Below are positions 51,544 to 60,404 of a stretch of DNA of 64,000 bases, piece by piece. Each line of letters starts with the position of its first letter. Position 1 is the stretch's first letter. The position numbers and the translations under genes were made by a program. The notes below the pieces were generated by a model that saw only the letters and a list, made by a program, of their open reading frames with translations, searched no databases and was not told the DNA's origin. This stretch comes from Phenylobacterium sp. GTDB lineage: Bacteria; Pseudomonadota; Alphaproteobacteria; Caulobacterales; Caulobacteraceae. Where the stretch lies: the NCBI RefSeq assembly GCF_004297125.1, contig NZ_SCVD01000025.1, positions 1 through 64,000 of the forward strand, read 5' to 3'.

Positions 51544-52892
51544 TCCGCCGCCTCGCCTCCCTGCTGGCCGCGACGGCGATCGTCGCCGTTCCCGGCAGCG
51601 CCCTGGCCGCCACGGTGGCCATCGTCAACGCCCGCATCCAGAACCCCGGCGCGGCCGAGATTCCCAACGGCACGGTCGTGATCCGCGACGGCAAGATCGT
51701 CTCGGTCAGCGCCAGCGCCGCCACCCCCGCCGGCGCCCAGGTGGTGGACGCTAAGGGCGGCGTTCTCACCCCCGGATTCGTGGCCGTGAACAGCATGCTG
51801 GGCGCGGTGGAAGTCTCGGCGGTCGGCGATGACGTCGACGTCAACACCCCGGATCTGGGGGCGGCGTTCGACGTGCAGTACGCGCTCAACCCTGACTCCG
51901 TCGTGATCCCCGTCGCCCGGCTGGGCGGTATCACCAGCGCGGTGGTCACCCCCCGGGCCGAGGGCGGCCAGGGCGGCGCGGGCGAGCACGACGACAGCGG
52001 CGTCGAGGCCACCTCGGGCGCTCCCGCCTCCGAGAACGCCCACCACCTGTTCGCCGGCCAGGCGGCGGTGATCCAGCTCGCCCGCGGCCCGGACATGCTG
52101 CTGAAGGCCAAGGTGGCCATGGTCAGCCCGTTCGGCGACGCCGGCGCCAAGGTGGCCGGCGGCGCGCGCGGCGCGCAGTACGTCCTGCTCAAGGAAGCGC
52201 TGGAAGACGTTCGCGCCTACATGCGCAACCGCGCCGCCTACGAGCGCGCCGGCTACCGCGACCTGTCGCTGTCGCGCGCCGACCTCGAGGCGCTGATCCC
52301 CGTCGTGCAAGGTCAGATGCCCCTGATCGCCGTCGCCAACAAGGCCTCGGACATCCGCACGGTCCTGAAGCTGGCCAGGGACGAGAAGCTCAAGCTGATC
52401 CTGTCCGGCGCCGCCGAGGCCTGGCGCGTGGCGCCCGAGATCGCGGCGGCCGGCGTGCCGGTGATCCTGAACCCCGTCCTGGATCGTCCGACCAGCTTCG
52501 AGACCCTGGGCTCGACCCTGGAGAACGCCGCTCGCCTGGAAGCCACCGGCGTCACGGTGGCGATCGAGGGCAACAGCGGCGCGCACCGGGCGCACGAGAT
52601 GCGCTACAACGCCGGCATCGCGGTCGCCAACGGCATGACCAAGGCCGGCGCCCTGGCCGCCGTCACCATCAACCCCGCCAGGATCTTCGGCGTCGCGGGC
52701 CGCGTGGGCTCGCTGGAGCCCGGCAAGGACGCCGATCTGGTGATCTGGTCCGGCGACCCCTTCGAGCCGCTGTCGAAGCCCCAGTTCATCCTGGTGCGCG
52801 GCGAAAGCCAGCCGCTCCGCTCCCGCCAGCTCGACCTGCGCGACCGGTACCTCGACCTGAACCGGCCAATGCCTCCGGGGTATTCGCACTAG
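51540..52892 (+). CDS. Amidohydrolase-like protein lacking metal ligands
   Basis: 450 residues with a signal peptide ([23 protein letters not shown]). It follows the amidohydrolase layout ([69 protein letters not shown]), but the HxH motif after TPGF is replaced ([13 protein letters not shown]), the later His positions are Ala or Gly ([17 protein letters not shown]), and the Asp is not evident ([11 protein letters not shown]). It is probably non-catalytic and pairs with the intact paralogue that overlaps it upstream, perhaps as a heteromer (inference). Confidence 0.85.
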   Translation: MIRRLASLLAATAIVAVPGSALAATVAIVNARIQNPGAAEIPNGTVVIRDGKIVSVSASAATPAGAQVVDAKGGVLTPGFVAVNSMLGAVEVSAVGDDVDVNTPDLGAAFDVQYALNPDSVVIPVARLGGITSAVVTPRAEGGQGGAGEHDDSGVEATSGAPASENAHHLFAGQAAVIQLARGPDMLLKAKVAMVSPFGDAGAKVAGGARGAQYVLLKEALEDVRAYMRNRAAYERAGYRDLSLSRADLEALIPVVQGQMPLIAVANKASDIRTVLKLARDEKLKLILSGAAEAWRVAPEIAAAGVPVILNPVLDRPTSFETLGSTLENAARLEATGVTVAIEGNSGAHRAHEMRYNAGIAVANGMTKAGALAAVTINPARIFGVAGRVGSLEPGKDADLVIWSGDPFEPLSKPQFILVRGESQPLRSRQLDLRDRYLDLNRPMPPGYSH

Positions 52893-52921
52893 GACCGTCC
52901 CCCTCCCTGGAGGGATGGTCC
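52892..52921. terminator. Weak bidirectional hairpin between convergent genes
   Basis: GGACC...CCCTCC and GGAGGG...GGTCC can fold with mismatches in the 36-base gap between the second amidohydrolase and the serine hydrolase stop. No U-tract. Confidence 0.3.
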
Positions 52922-52928
52922 CGCCCAC

Positions 52929-54290
52929 CTACTTCGCCGGATCCACCAGCGCCTGGTAGGTCAGGGTCCGGGACATGGCGCCCAGGTCGTCGCCGCCGGT
53001 GCCGCCGAGCCGCTGGATCATGCCCACGAAGATCAGGTCGTTCTTGGGATCGACCCAGAACCAGGTGCCGGCCGCGCCGCCCCAGCTCATCGTGCCGTCA
53101 CCTTCGAGGCTGCCGGCCTCACGGGCGTCCTTGATCACCATGAAGTCGAGGCCGAAACCGACGGCCTCGTTGAAGCGGCTGACGCCGTTCCCGTTTGAAG
53201 CGACCAGCGCATCCTTCGAGATCACGTTCGTGCCCATCAGTTCGACCGAGGCCGGCGACAGGATGCGCACGCCGTCGAGCACGCCCTTGTTGGCGATCAT
53301 CTGGGCGAAGCGCGCATAGTCCATGGTCGTGCCCACCAGGCCGCCGCCGCCCGATTCCATCGCGGGCGCGGCCAGGTAGGTCGGCATCGGATTGCCGAAG
53401 AGGTTCACCGCCTCCTCGACCTTCTTGGTCTCGCGGTTGGCCATGTAGACAGTGGCCAGACGGCTGGCCTTGTCGGCCGGCACGAAGAAGGCGGTGTCGT
53501 TCATCTTCAGCGGCTTGAAGACCCGCTGTTCCAGGAACTGCCCCAGGGTCTGGCCCGAGATCCGCTCGACGATGGCGCCCTGGATGTCGACCGACGACGA
53601 GTAGCGCCACGACGCGCCCGGCTGGAAGATCAGGGGGATGGTGGCCGTGCGGTCGATCATGTCCTTGAGGCCGTTGGCGCCCAGGACCCCCTTCTCGCGG
53701 TACAGCTTGTCCACCGGATGCTCGTCCTGCAGGCCGTACCCGAAGCCCGCCGTGTGGCTCATGATCTCGCGCATGGTCGGCGGGCGCTTCATGTCCTCCA
53801 GCACCATCGTGCCGTCGGGATTGACCGTCTTCACCACCTGCAGGGTCTTGAACTCGGGAATGAAGCGGGTGACCGGATCGTCCAGGCGCCACTTGCCCTC
53901 CTCGAAGAGGATCATCATGGCGACCCCCGTGATCGGCTTGGTCATCGAGTAGATGCGGAAGATCGTGTCCTCGGTCATCGGGGCGCCGGTGGCCCAGCTC
54001 TTCTTGCCGTAGGTCTTGTAGCTGACGATCTTGCCGTGGCGGGCCAGCAGCGTGATCATCCCGGGGATGCGGCCCTGGGCCACTGCGCCGCTCATATAGG
54101 CGTCCAGCCGGGCGAGGCGGGCGCTGTCGAAGCCCAGCGCTTCGGGGCTGGCGGCGGGCGAGAGGCCGGCGGCGGCTTTGGCCGCGGCGGTCGGCTTCTT
54201 CACCGCCTGGGCGTAGCCCACGCCCGCCGGCGTGAGGGCCAGCGAAACGGCCGTCAGCGCGACGGCGAGGCGGGTGGTCGTGCGCAGCAT
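52929..54290 (-). CDS. Serine hydrolase, beta-lactamase/class C family
   Basis: 453 residues with a signal peptide (MLRTTTRLAVALTAVSLALTPAGVGYAQ). The active-site S-x-x-K is SMTK (Ser115, Lys118), the Tyr motif is in WRYSSSVDIQGA, and SWGGAAGTWFWVDP serves as the third motif region. Such proteins are esterases or D-amino acid peptidases more often than beta-lactamases; antibiotic hydrolysis should not be assumed. Confidence 0.9.
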   Translation of the reverse strand: MLRTTTRLAVALTAVSLALTPAGVGYAQAVKKPTAAAKAAAGLSPAASPEALGFDSARLARLDAYMSGAVAQGRIPGMITLLARHGKIVSYKTYGKKSWATGAPMTEDTIFRIYSMTKPITGVAMMILFEEGKWRLDDPVTRFIPEFKTLQVVKTVNPDGTMVLEDMKRPPTMREIMSHTAGFGYGLQDEHPVDKLYREKGVLGANGLKDMIDRTATIPLIFQPGASWRYSSSVDIQGAIVERISGQTLGQFLEQRVFKPLKMNDTAFFVPADKASRLATVYMANRETKKVEEAVNLFGNPMPTYLAAPAMESGGGGLVGTTMDYARFAQMIANKGVLDGVRILSPASVELMGTNVISKDALVASNGNGVSRFNEAVGFGLDFMVIKDAREAGSLEGDGTMSWGGAAGTWFWVDPKNDLIFVGMIQRLGGTGGDDLGAMSRTLTYQALVDPAK

Positions 54291-54394
54291 CTAGGGTCCC
54301 CTCCCAAACTGTTGTTGGGTCCGAGCTTAGGGGTCGACAGCTTGGGCGCAAGCGCGGGTGCGTTTCAGCGCGGCAATCCGTTAGTTTGGAGCCC

Positions 54395-54886
54395 ATGAAG
54401 CGACTCCTCATCGTCTGGCATTCGCGGACCGGGGCCGCGCGGGCGATGGCGCAGGCGGCGGCGGGGGGCGCGGCGGCGGAACCGGACGTCGAGGTCCGCG
54501 TGCTGGCCGCGGCGGACGCGGGCCCGGACGACCTGCTGGCGGCCGACGGCTATCTGTTCGCCTGCCCGGAGAACCTCGCCTCCATGTCCGGAGAGATGAA
54601 GGAGTTCTTCGACCGGTCCTACTATCCCGTGCTCGAGAAACTGAGCGGCCGGCCCTATGCCTCGCTGGTCGCGGCGGGCAGCGACGGAACCGGGGCCGCA
54701 CGGCAACTGGCCCGCATCGCCACCGGCTGGCGGCTGAAGCCGATCGCCGACCCGCTCATCGTCGGGACCCACGCCCAGACGCCCGAGGCGATCCTCGCCG
54801 AGAAGGCGCTGGGAGAGGCCGAACTGACGCCCTGTGCGGAGTTAGGCGCCGCCATGGCCGCCGGGTTGGCGATGGGTGTGTTCTAG
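54395..54886 (+). CDS. Flavodoxin-like NAD(P)H-dependent reductase
   Basis: 163 residues. MKRLLIVWHSRTGAARAMAQAAA fits the FMN phosphate loop of flavodoxins, and YLFACPENLASMSGEMKEFFDRSYYPV is typical of the NADPH-dependent FMN reductase/WrbA-like group. It probably transfers electrons with bound FMN; partner unknown. ATG at 54395 preferred over TTG at 54386. The 3' end overlaps the small opposing gene by 45 bases. Confidence 0.82.
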   Translation: MKRLLIVWHSRTGAARAMAQAAAGGAAAEPDVEVRVLAAADAGPDDLLAADGYLFACPENLASMSGEMKEFFDRSYYPVLEKLSGRPYASLVAAGSDGTGAARQLARIATGWRLKPIADPLIVGTHAQTPEAILAEKALGEAELTPCAELGAAMAAGLAMGVF

Positions 54887-55057
54887 GCTGCGGACGGGGT
54901 GGATCCCGAAAACGGCCTCGTCGCCGATGACGATAATCGGGGGAAAGTCCGCCGGCGGGCCCGCCATCAGTGCGTCGATCTGCCGGGCGCGCGTTTCCGG
55001 GTCGTCGGCCCAGTCGCCGTCGGTGATCGCGCGCGCCGCCACCGGTTCGTCCGCCAT
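54842..55057 (-). CDS. Small hypothetical protein
   Basis: 71 residues from the ATG at 55057 (MADEPVAARAITDGDWADDPETRARQIDALMAGPPADFPPIIVIGDEAVFGIHP). Pattern of a short helix and one beta strand. No family assigned. The coding frame overlaps the end of the flavodoxin-like gene on the other strand. Confidence 0.5.
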   Translation of the reverse strand: MADEPVAARAITDGDWADDPETRARQIDALMAGPPADFPPIIVIGDEAVFGIHPVRSLEHTHRQPGGHGGA

Positions 55058-55170
55058 CGCACCCTCTCCAGCGTGTAGACAAGTCGGATACCCGTCATGC
55101 GGTTCCCAGCCGGTGGCCTGACGAGCCGGCAACGCCGTGCTAAGGTCGCCTCTGGTTCTGGGGGAGGACC

Positions 55171-55836
55171 ATGCTGGGGATCGATCTTACCGCCTTGAAT
55201 TCGGCCGAGCTGCGGCGATTGCTGGAGCGCGCGCGGGAGCGTGGCCAGGACGGCCTGGTCCGCCGGGTGGAGGCCGAGCTGTCCGCCCGGACCGGCCGTC
55301 CGCGGGCCCAGCCCATGCCGATGCCGGCCGCCGCCCCGCCCGTTCGCCGGCGCGGTCCCGCGGTCGCCATCGCGGGGCTCGCCGCGTTCACGGGGGCGGC
55401 GGTGGCCTGGGGCCTGAGCCTCGCGGTTCCGCCGCCGGCGCCGCAACCGCAGCCGCAGCCGCAGCCCGTGGCGCTGACCACCGCCGAACCGGCGCCGCGC
55501 ATCGCGGTGGCGCTGACCACCACGGCGCTCGCGGAACAGGCCGCCGACGCGGCGGCCGAAGCACCCGCAGCGCCGGTCCGGCCGGCCGAGCGGGGGCGCA
55601 ATCCCTGCTACGACCTGCCCACCAACCAGGAGCGGCTGCTCTGCGGCTACCCCAGCCTGGCGATCCAGCACCGCAAGATGAAGGCGGCGCTGGATCGGGC
55701 CCGGGCCAACGGCTCGGACGTCAAGGCCATCGAGGACGCCCAGGCGGCCTGGCAGGCCGGGAGCGTCAACGTCGCCGACCGCACGGTCCTGGGCCAGCGC
55801 TACGCCCGGCGGATCGCCGAGCTGGAGACCGACTAG
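55171..55836 (+). CDS. Membrane protein with LprI-like C-terminal domain
   Basis: 221 residues. An N-terminal segment (MLGIDLTALNSAELRRLLERARERGQDGLVRRVEAEL) is shared with the gene at 56350. A single transmembrane helix at about 62-86 is followed by a Pro/Gln/Ala linker and a small domain NPCYDLPTNQERLLCGYPSLAIQHRKMKAALDRA with two Cys, resembling the DUF1311/LprI lysozyme-inhibitor domain. The domain probably faces the periplasm. Function unknown. Confidence 0.75.
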   Translation: MLGIDLTALNSAELRRLLERARERGQDGLVRRVEAELSARTGRPRAQPMPMPAAAPPVRRRGPAVAIAGLAAFTGAAVAWGLSLAVPPPAPQPQPQPQPVALTTAEPAPRIAVALTTTALAEQAADAAAEAPAAPVRPAERGRNPCYDLPTNQERLLCGYPSLAIQHRKMKAALDRARANGSDVKAIEDAQAAWQAGSVNVADRTVLGQRYARRIAELETD

Positions 55837-55839
55837 GGC

Positions 55840-56172
55840 CTAACGGTAGTAGCCGCCGCGATCGTCGTAGCGATAGTCGTAGCGGCCGTGGTCGCGACGA
55901 TCCCAGCCGCGATGGTGATGTCGGTCTCGGCGGTTGTCGTAGCGGTCGTACTGGTCGGGACGGCCGTCACGGTCGCGGTCGCGATTCCATTCACGACGGT
56001 CCGGGATGCCGTCGCGGTCGCTGTCCCGGTAGCCGCGGTCGTAGCGGTAGTCGCGTTCGTAGCCGCCGCGATAGTCGCGGTATTCGCCACGGTATCCGTA
56101 GGGCTGGGCCATGGCGGCGCCGGCGGCGAAGGTCGCGGCCGCTACGGTCAGGCCAAGGATGATCTTCTTCAT
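55840..56172 (-). CDS. Exported Asp/Arg/Tyr-rich protein with calcium-binding-like repeats
   Basis: 110 residues from the ATG at 56172. Signal peptide (MKKIILGLTVAAATFAAGAAMAQ), then a low-complexity region of RDYRGGYERDYRYDRG type and two DxDxDGxPD motifs (DSDRDGIPDRREW; DRDRDGRPDQYD), as in thrombospondin type 3 or dockerin-like calcium loops, ending in His/Arg/Tyr repeats. Calcium binding is inference. It lies convergently between two paralogous membrane proteins. Confidence 0.7.
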   Translation of the reverse strand: MKKIILGLTVAAATFAAGAAMAQPYGYRGEYRDYRGGYERDYRYDRGYRDSDRDGIPDRREWNRDRDRDGRPDQYDRYDNRRDRHHHRGWDRRDHGRYDYRYDDRGGYYR

Positions 56173-56349
56173 TGCGGTCTCCTTCCAGAGTTGCCCGGAA
56201 GGTAGGCCGACGGGCCTGAACGGGGTCGGGGCCGCGCGTTCAGCCACGGGTCACCTAACTGAACGAGCTTGGCCGGAAACCTTGGCCGTGGTTGGCGGGT
56301 TGATCCGGGCACGGCCGCGCTTGGACGCGACCGCCAGGGAGAGGCGCGC

Positions 56350-57042
56350 ATGCCCGGGGTGGACCTGTCGAGCCTGAACTCGCCCGAGATGCGCCGGCTG
56401 CTGGCGGCCGCGGAGGCGCGCCACAACCACGTCCTGGCCGAGCAGCTGCGGGGCGAGCTGGCGCGGCGCGGGGCGCGGGTGCGGGCCCTGCCGCGGGAGC
56501 CCACGACCTTCGTGACCGGCAGCTTCGACGAGGTGTGGGGCCTGGAGCCCGCCGAGGCCGAGGCCCGCCCGAAGGCCGCGCCGCGCAGGCGTGTCGCGGC
56601 CGCGATCCTGGGCGCCGTCGGCGCGGCCGCGGTCGCCATCGTGGTGGGCTGGCAGCTGGCCCGGTCCGGGGCGGAGACGCCGCCCCCGCCCCAAGCGGTG
56701 ATGGCGGCGCAGGTCCCGGTCCCGCCGGCGCCCCTGCCCGCCCCCGCGGCCGCGGCCGTCGCCGCGCCCGTCGCGCCGGAGCGGCCGGCTCCGAAGAAGG
56801 CCATCGCGAAGCCCAAGGCCGCGCGACCCGTCCCCGCCAAGGCCGATCGGGCCGCCCAGGACCGGCGGATCCTGCGGGCCTACGAAGGCGCCGTGGCCGC
56901 CGGCGTCGATCCGCTGGTGCTGGACCGCGACCAGGCCCGGTTCCGCATCGCGCTGTCCCGCACCACCAACCGCGGGCGCGTGGACCAGCTCTATGCCGAG
57001 CGGATCCGCGAGCTGGAGGCGGCGGCGCGGCGGCGGCGCTAG
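56350..57042 (+). CDS. Membrane protein, paralogue of the gene at 55171
   Basis: 230 residues. The start MPGVDLSSLNSPEMRRLLAAAEARHNHVLAEQLRGEL mirrors the neighbour, as does the end (VDQLYAERIRELEAA against LGQRYARRIAELE). Transmembrane helix near 82-105 (AAAILGAVGAAAVAIVVGWQLA) and a Pro/Ala/Lys linker. The C-terminal domain has no cysteines, unlike the LprI-like copy. The track start at 56269 adds 27 uncertain residues; 56350 aligns with the paralogue. Confidence 0.72.
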   Translation: MPGVDLSSLNSPEMRRLLAAAEARHNHVLAEQLRGELARRGARVRALPREPTTFVTGSFDEVWGLEPAEAEARPKAAPRRRVAAAILGAVGAAAVAIVVGWQLARSGAETPPPPQAVMAAQVPVPPAPLPAPAAAAVAAPVAPERPAPKKAIAKPKAARPVPAKADRAAQDRRILRAYEGAVAAGVDPLVLDRDQARFRIALSRTTNRGRVDQLYAERIRELEAAARRRR

Positions 57043-57211
57043 ACGGCAGAACGACGCGCCACCGGTTAGGGTGACGCGCCGCCATGGTGCGTGTCGTTGT
57101 TTCATCTTCGGCCGCCCTTTCGAGGGACGGGAGAGCGGACGACCGTCGATGGGGGGATATTCGGACCCCGTGGCTGAACTGGGGATGAATGAAGGTGAAG
57201 CCGCCCCAGGC

Positions 57212-57643
57212 CTAGGAGAACAGGTCGCCGTAGCTGTACTGGGCGCCGCCGCCGTACGACTTGTACTCGCTGGCCTGGACCAGGCCGCCGGTGGGGGCGT
57301 AGTCCACGTCGGTGCTGTCGCCGTCGATGCTGTAGTAGAACTCGCCGCCGGTCCCGCCGCGCGCGCTGCCGAACTTGATCGCCACGCCGGCCAGGTCCTC
57401 GGCCGCGAGCTGGGTGTTGCGCGCCAGGATCTCGTTCAGCGCGTCCTGGTACCAGGCGTCGAGGTCGTCCGCGACGGAGTCCGGGGTCTCGATCTTCACG
57501 AAGAAGAACTCGGAGTCCTCGTGGTCCTCGGGCGTGGCGTCGAAGTAGAACGTCACGTGCGAGATGTCCTTGGGCATCGTCGCGAAGTTGCCGCCGTCGA
57601 TGGCGGCGTCGACGGGCGAGTCGATGATGGTGGTCTTCGGCAT
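57212..57643 (-). CDS. Acidic hypothetical protein
   Basis: 143 residues, acidic, without signal peptide or transmembrane helix. Central part: MPKDISHVTFYFDATPEDHEDSEFFFVKIETPDSVADDLDAWYQDALNEIL; the C-terminus is Gly/Tyr/Ser-rich (YAPTGGLVQASEYKSYGGGAQYSYGDLFS). The acidic Gly-rich tail resembles an uncleaved type I secretion signal in composition, but I see no RTX nonapeptides. No family recognised. Confidence 0.7.
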   Translation of the reverse strand: MPKTTIIDSPVDAAIDGGNFATMPKDISHVTFYFDATPEDHEDSEFFFVKIETPDSVADDLDAWYQDALNEILARNTQLAAEDLAGVAIKFGSARGGTGGEFYYSIDGDSTDVDYAPTGGLVQASEYKSYGGGAQYSYGDLFS

Positions 57644-57846
57644 GGTTCGCTCCAGAAGGTCTAGACTTCCCGATATCTCGAACTGTTATGAAGACCTCCG
57701 GAATCATCAGGCTTAATTCGCGGGAAAGACTAGCCACGTCCGCCCGCCCCGCCCCCGCGACCTCTCGGCAGTGTTCGCGATCCGCCGGCTCCCCTAGAGT
57801 GACCCCCGACGAGGCTGCGCGTGGGCGCGGCCCCAGGGGCGCCCGT

Positions 57847-58809
57847 GTGACCGATTTTCTGGTGCGGAGGATAGCGCGGCGGCCGCGCGGCGCAGCGGCG
57901 CGGATCGCGCTGGGCCTGGCGCTGGCCGTGCTGGCGCTTGCGATCCGGCTGGCGCTGGCGCCCTGGATCGGCCTGGGCGCGCCGTTCGCGGCCTTCATCC
58001 TGGCGGTGCTGGCGGCCACCGTGTTCGGCGGCGCGGTGGCGGGGGCGGCCAGCGTGGCGCTGCTGAGCGTGGGCGGGGTGATCCTGCTGGAGCCGCACGC
58101 CGGGCCGGTGGCGGCGCGCCGGCTGGCGCTGGGCGTGGGGTTCTTCCTGGCCTCCAGCGGCTTCGTGATCTGGATCGTCTCGCTGCTGCGCTCGGCCCTG
58201 GCCCGCGAGATGGCGGCCCGCGACGCCGAGCGCCTGCTGAAGCTGGAGCTGCACCACCGGGTGAAGAACACCCTGGCCGTCGTCCAGTCCCTGGCCGACC
58301 AGACCTTCCGCGGCGCGAGCGACCCCGAGGCCGCCCGGCGCGACTTCGCCGCCCGGCTGCAGGCCCTGGCCGAGGCGCACGACGTGCTGGTGGCCGCCGG
58401 CTGGGGCGAGGTGACGCTGCAGGGCCTGGCCGAGCGGGCGCTGGCGCCGTTCCGGCCGGCGGGGGCCGGGCGCCTGGTCCTGGAGGGGACGCCGGTGACG
58501 GTGGCGCCCGAGACGGCCGTGCCGCTGACCCTGTGCCTGCACGAGCTGGCCACCAACGCCACCAAGCACGGGGCGCTGTCGGCGGCCGGCGGCGAGGTCC
58601 GGCTGACCTGGCGGGTGGAGGACACCGACGGCCGGCGGCGGCTGGCCCTGGACTGGCGCGAGCGCGGCGGCCCCCGCCCGGCCCCGGCCGACCGCAAGGG
58701 GTTCGGCATCCGGCTGCTGAAGCGCGCCCTGGCCTCGGAGGCGAACGCCGAGACCAAGCTGAGCTTCCCCGCCGAGGGCGCGCGGTGGACGGCGACCTTC
58801 GACCTCTGA
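57847..58809 (+). CDS. HWE/HisKA_2-family sensor histidine kinase
   Basis: 320 residues from the GTG at 57847. Two to four hydrophobic helices in the first 120 residues (about 20-40, 45-65, 70-85, 95-118) serve as a membrane sensor with no PAS domain. The kinase core has LELHHRVKNTLAVVQSLADQTFRG with the HWE-type phosphoacceptor His, LCLHELATNATKHGAL as N box and WRERGG as the family's WxE-like motif, and GFGIRLLKRAL. Such kinases often act in the general stress or light-response pathways with PhyR-type regulators; no regulator is adjacent. Start uncertain. Confidence 0.87.
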   Translation: MTDFLVRRIARRPRGAAARIALGLALAVLALAIRLALAPWIGLGAPFAAFILAVLAATVFGGAVAGAASVALLSVGGVILLEPHAGPVAARRLALGVGFFLASSGFVIWIVSLLRSALAREMAARDAERLLKLELHHRVKNTLAVVQSLADQTFRGASDPEAARRDFAARLQALAEAHDVLVAAGWGEVTLQGLAERALAPFRPAGAGRLVLEGTPVTVAPETAVPLTLCLHELATNATKHGALSAAGGEVRLTWRVEDTDGRRRLALDWRERGGPRPAPADRKGFGIRLLKRALASEANAETKLSFPAEGARWTATFDL

Positions 58810-58915
58810 GCGAGGGGCGGGCGTGGTGTGGTTCGTGGACGGCCCTTCGGCGCCGGCGCGCCACGGCGGCTGAACGGCTGGCGCGTGCCGTCCACCCGAC
58901 CTTGAGACTGCACGC

Positions 58916-59737
58916 TCAGTAGCCGGAGCCGCCGGGGAAGCGGCCGTGGGGGTTTTGCTCCCAGGGCGGGAGGTAGGGTTCCGGGTCCGGGGGCCTGGGG
59001 TCCGGGGGCCTGGGGTCCGGCGGGGGTGGCGGTTCGGGGTCGGGGTCCGGCGGCGGCGGCTCGGGGGCGACGGGCGGCGGGAGGGGGCGGAGCGTTTCCG
59101 GCTCGCCCTCCCCTTCGTCCGGCTCGTCGTCGGGGTCGTCGTCGTCCGCTTCGTCGCCCTCCCCGTCCTCTTCGTCGTCGTCCGTCCAGCCCATCAGGTC
59201 GCGCAGGCGGGCGGCGGCGCGCGCCGGGTCGGCCACGCGGGGGCGGCAGCGGCGGGGCGTGTAGTCGTGCCTGGCCTCGCCCGTCAGGCCCAGTTCGGCG
59301 GCGAGGCGGGCGACCTGGGCGTCCACGTCCTCGTCGATGAAGGCGTCGTCCAGGGCCTCGGTCTCCAGCCGCTCCTCGAAGTCGGCCAGCCAGGCGTCGG
59401 CCTCGCCGGGGTCGATCTCGCAATAGATCTGCCGCTCGACCTCGGCGCGCACCCGGTCGCGGCGGCGGCCCACGGCCCGCTCTTGCGCCTCGGCGGCGTC
59501 GGCCTCCGCGGCCTTGAGGTCGCGGGCCCGGTCGCGGACCAGCTTGGCCTCCCACGCCACCGACTGGCGCAGCGCCCGGCCCAGGCGGTGGAAGGCCTCG
59601 GCCAGCCGGGCCTTCTGCTCCGGCTCGGGCGCCGCGACCGCGGCCGCATGCACGTCCTCGGCCAGCGTCAGGCTGAGTTCGGCGAACCGCGCCAGCTGGC
59701 GCCCGTGGCGCTCGGCCATGTCCGGAGGGACGGTCAT
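58916..59737 (-). CDS. Hypothetical protein with acidic and proline-rich tail
   Basis: 273 residues. The first 130 are helical and charged (ARDLKAAEADAAEAQERAVGRRRDRVRAEVERQIYCEIDPGEADAWLADFEERL), likely coiled coil; then a D/E run (DDDEEDGEGDEADDDDPDDEPDEGEGE) and a Pro repeat (PPPPDPRPPDPRPPDPEPYLPP). No signal peptide. Similar proteins occur in Caulobacterales without assigned function, as far as I recall. Confidence 0.72.
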   Translation of the reverse strand: MTVPPDMAERHGRQLARFAELSLTLAEDVHAAAVAAPEPEQKARLAEAFHRLGRALRQSVAWEAKLVRDRARDLKAAEADAAEAQERAVGRRRDRVRAEVERQIYCEIDPGEADAWLADFEERLETEALDDAFIDEDVDAQVARLAAELGLTGEARHDYTPRRCRPRVADPARAAARLRDLMGWTDDDEEDGEGDEADDDDPDDEPDEGEGEPETLRPLPPPVAPEPPPPDPDPEPPPPPDPRPPDPRPPDPEPYLPPWEQNPHGRFPGGSGY

Positions 59738-59885
59738 GGTCGGGAGTGTAGAGGGCCGGTGCGTCAGAAACGGTCGGAGGGGGTGTGGCGCGAAACTGGC
59801 GCTGTCGTCAAAGTTGCTGGACGGCCATATCCAACCCGCCCTAGCTTGGCCGTGAGTATCTTACCGGCCATGGGGGGCCGCCATC

Positions 59886-60404
59886 ATGAAATTCAACCAC
59901 TTGGCGGCCCTCGCCGCCGCGATGTCGCTCGTCGCCGGCCAGGCCCTGGCGGCGGAGATCAAGGTCCCGGAGGGGACCGAGTTCCCCATGCGGCTGGAGG
60001 ACGCCATTTCCAGCAAGACCGCCAACACCGGCGACCGCTTCACCGTCAGCCTGGACGACAACGTCAAGCTGCCCGACGGCACGGTGCTGAAGGCCGGCTA
60101 TCGCGGCGTGGGCGAGATCGTCGAGGCGCGCAAGAACGGGATGCTGGGCAAGACCGGCAAGCTGAACGTGCGCCTGCTCTATCTGAAGGTCGGCGACGAA
60201 CGCATCCGCCTGCGCGCCAACCGGGGCGTCCAGGGCGAGCACCGCACCGGCGCCCAGGTGGTGAGCGTCGTCCTGCTCTGGCCGGTGGCCGGCTTCATCA
60301 AGGGCAAGAACATCACCATCAACAAGGGCACGATGCTGACCGCGTTCTCGGACAACGACACCGTGCTGACCGCACCGATCACGCCGCCGCCGGCGGAGAT
60401 GTAG
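59886..60404 (+). CDS. Exported beta-rich hypothetical protein
   Basis: 172 residues with a signal peptide (MKFNHLAALAAAMSLVAGQALAA). The mature part has repeated beta strands (EGTEFPMRLEDAISSKTANTGDRFTVSLDDNVKLPDGTVLKAGYRGVGEIVEARKNG) and a hydrophobic segment VVSVVLLWPVAGFIKG. It looks like a small beta-barrel domain related to conserved periplasmic proteins of unknown role. Last gene before the low-GC block. Confidence 0.78.
   Translation: MKFNHLAALAAAMSLVAGQALAAEIKVPEGTEFPMRLEDAISSKTANTGDRFTVSLDDNVKLPDGTVLKAGYRGVGEIVEARKNGMLGKTGKLNVRLLYLKVGDERIRLRANRGVQGEHRTGAQVVSVVLLWPVAGFIKGKNITINKGTMLTAFSDNDTVLTAPITPPPAEM

Noticed and set aside
57102-59555. 817-residue minus-strand ORF
   Set aside because: Crosses several real genes in the wrong frame; composition is typical of a high-GC shadow.
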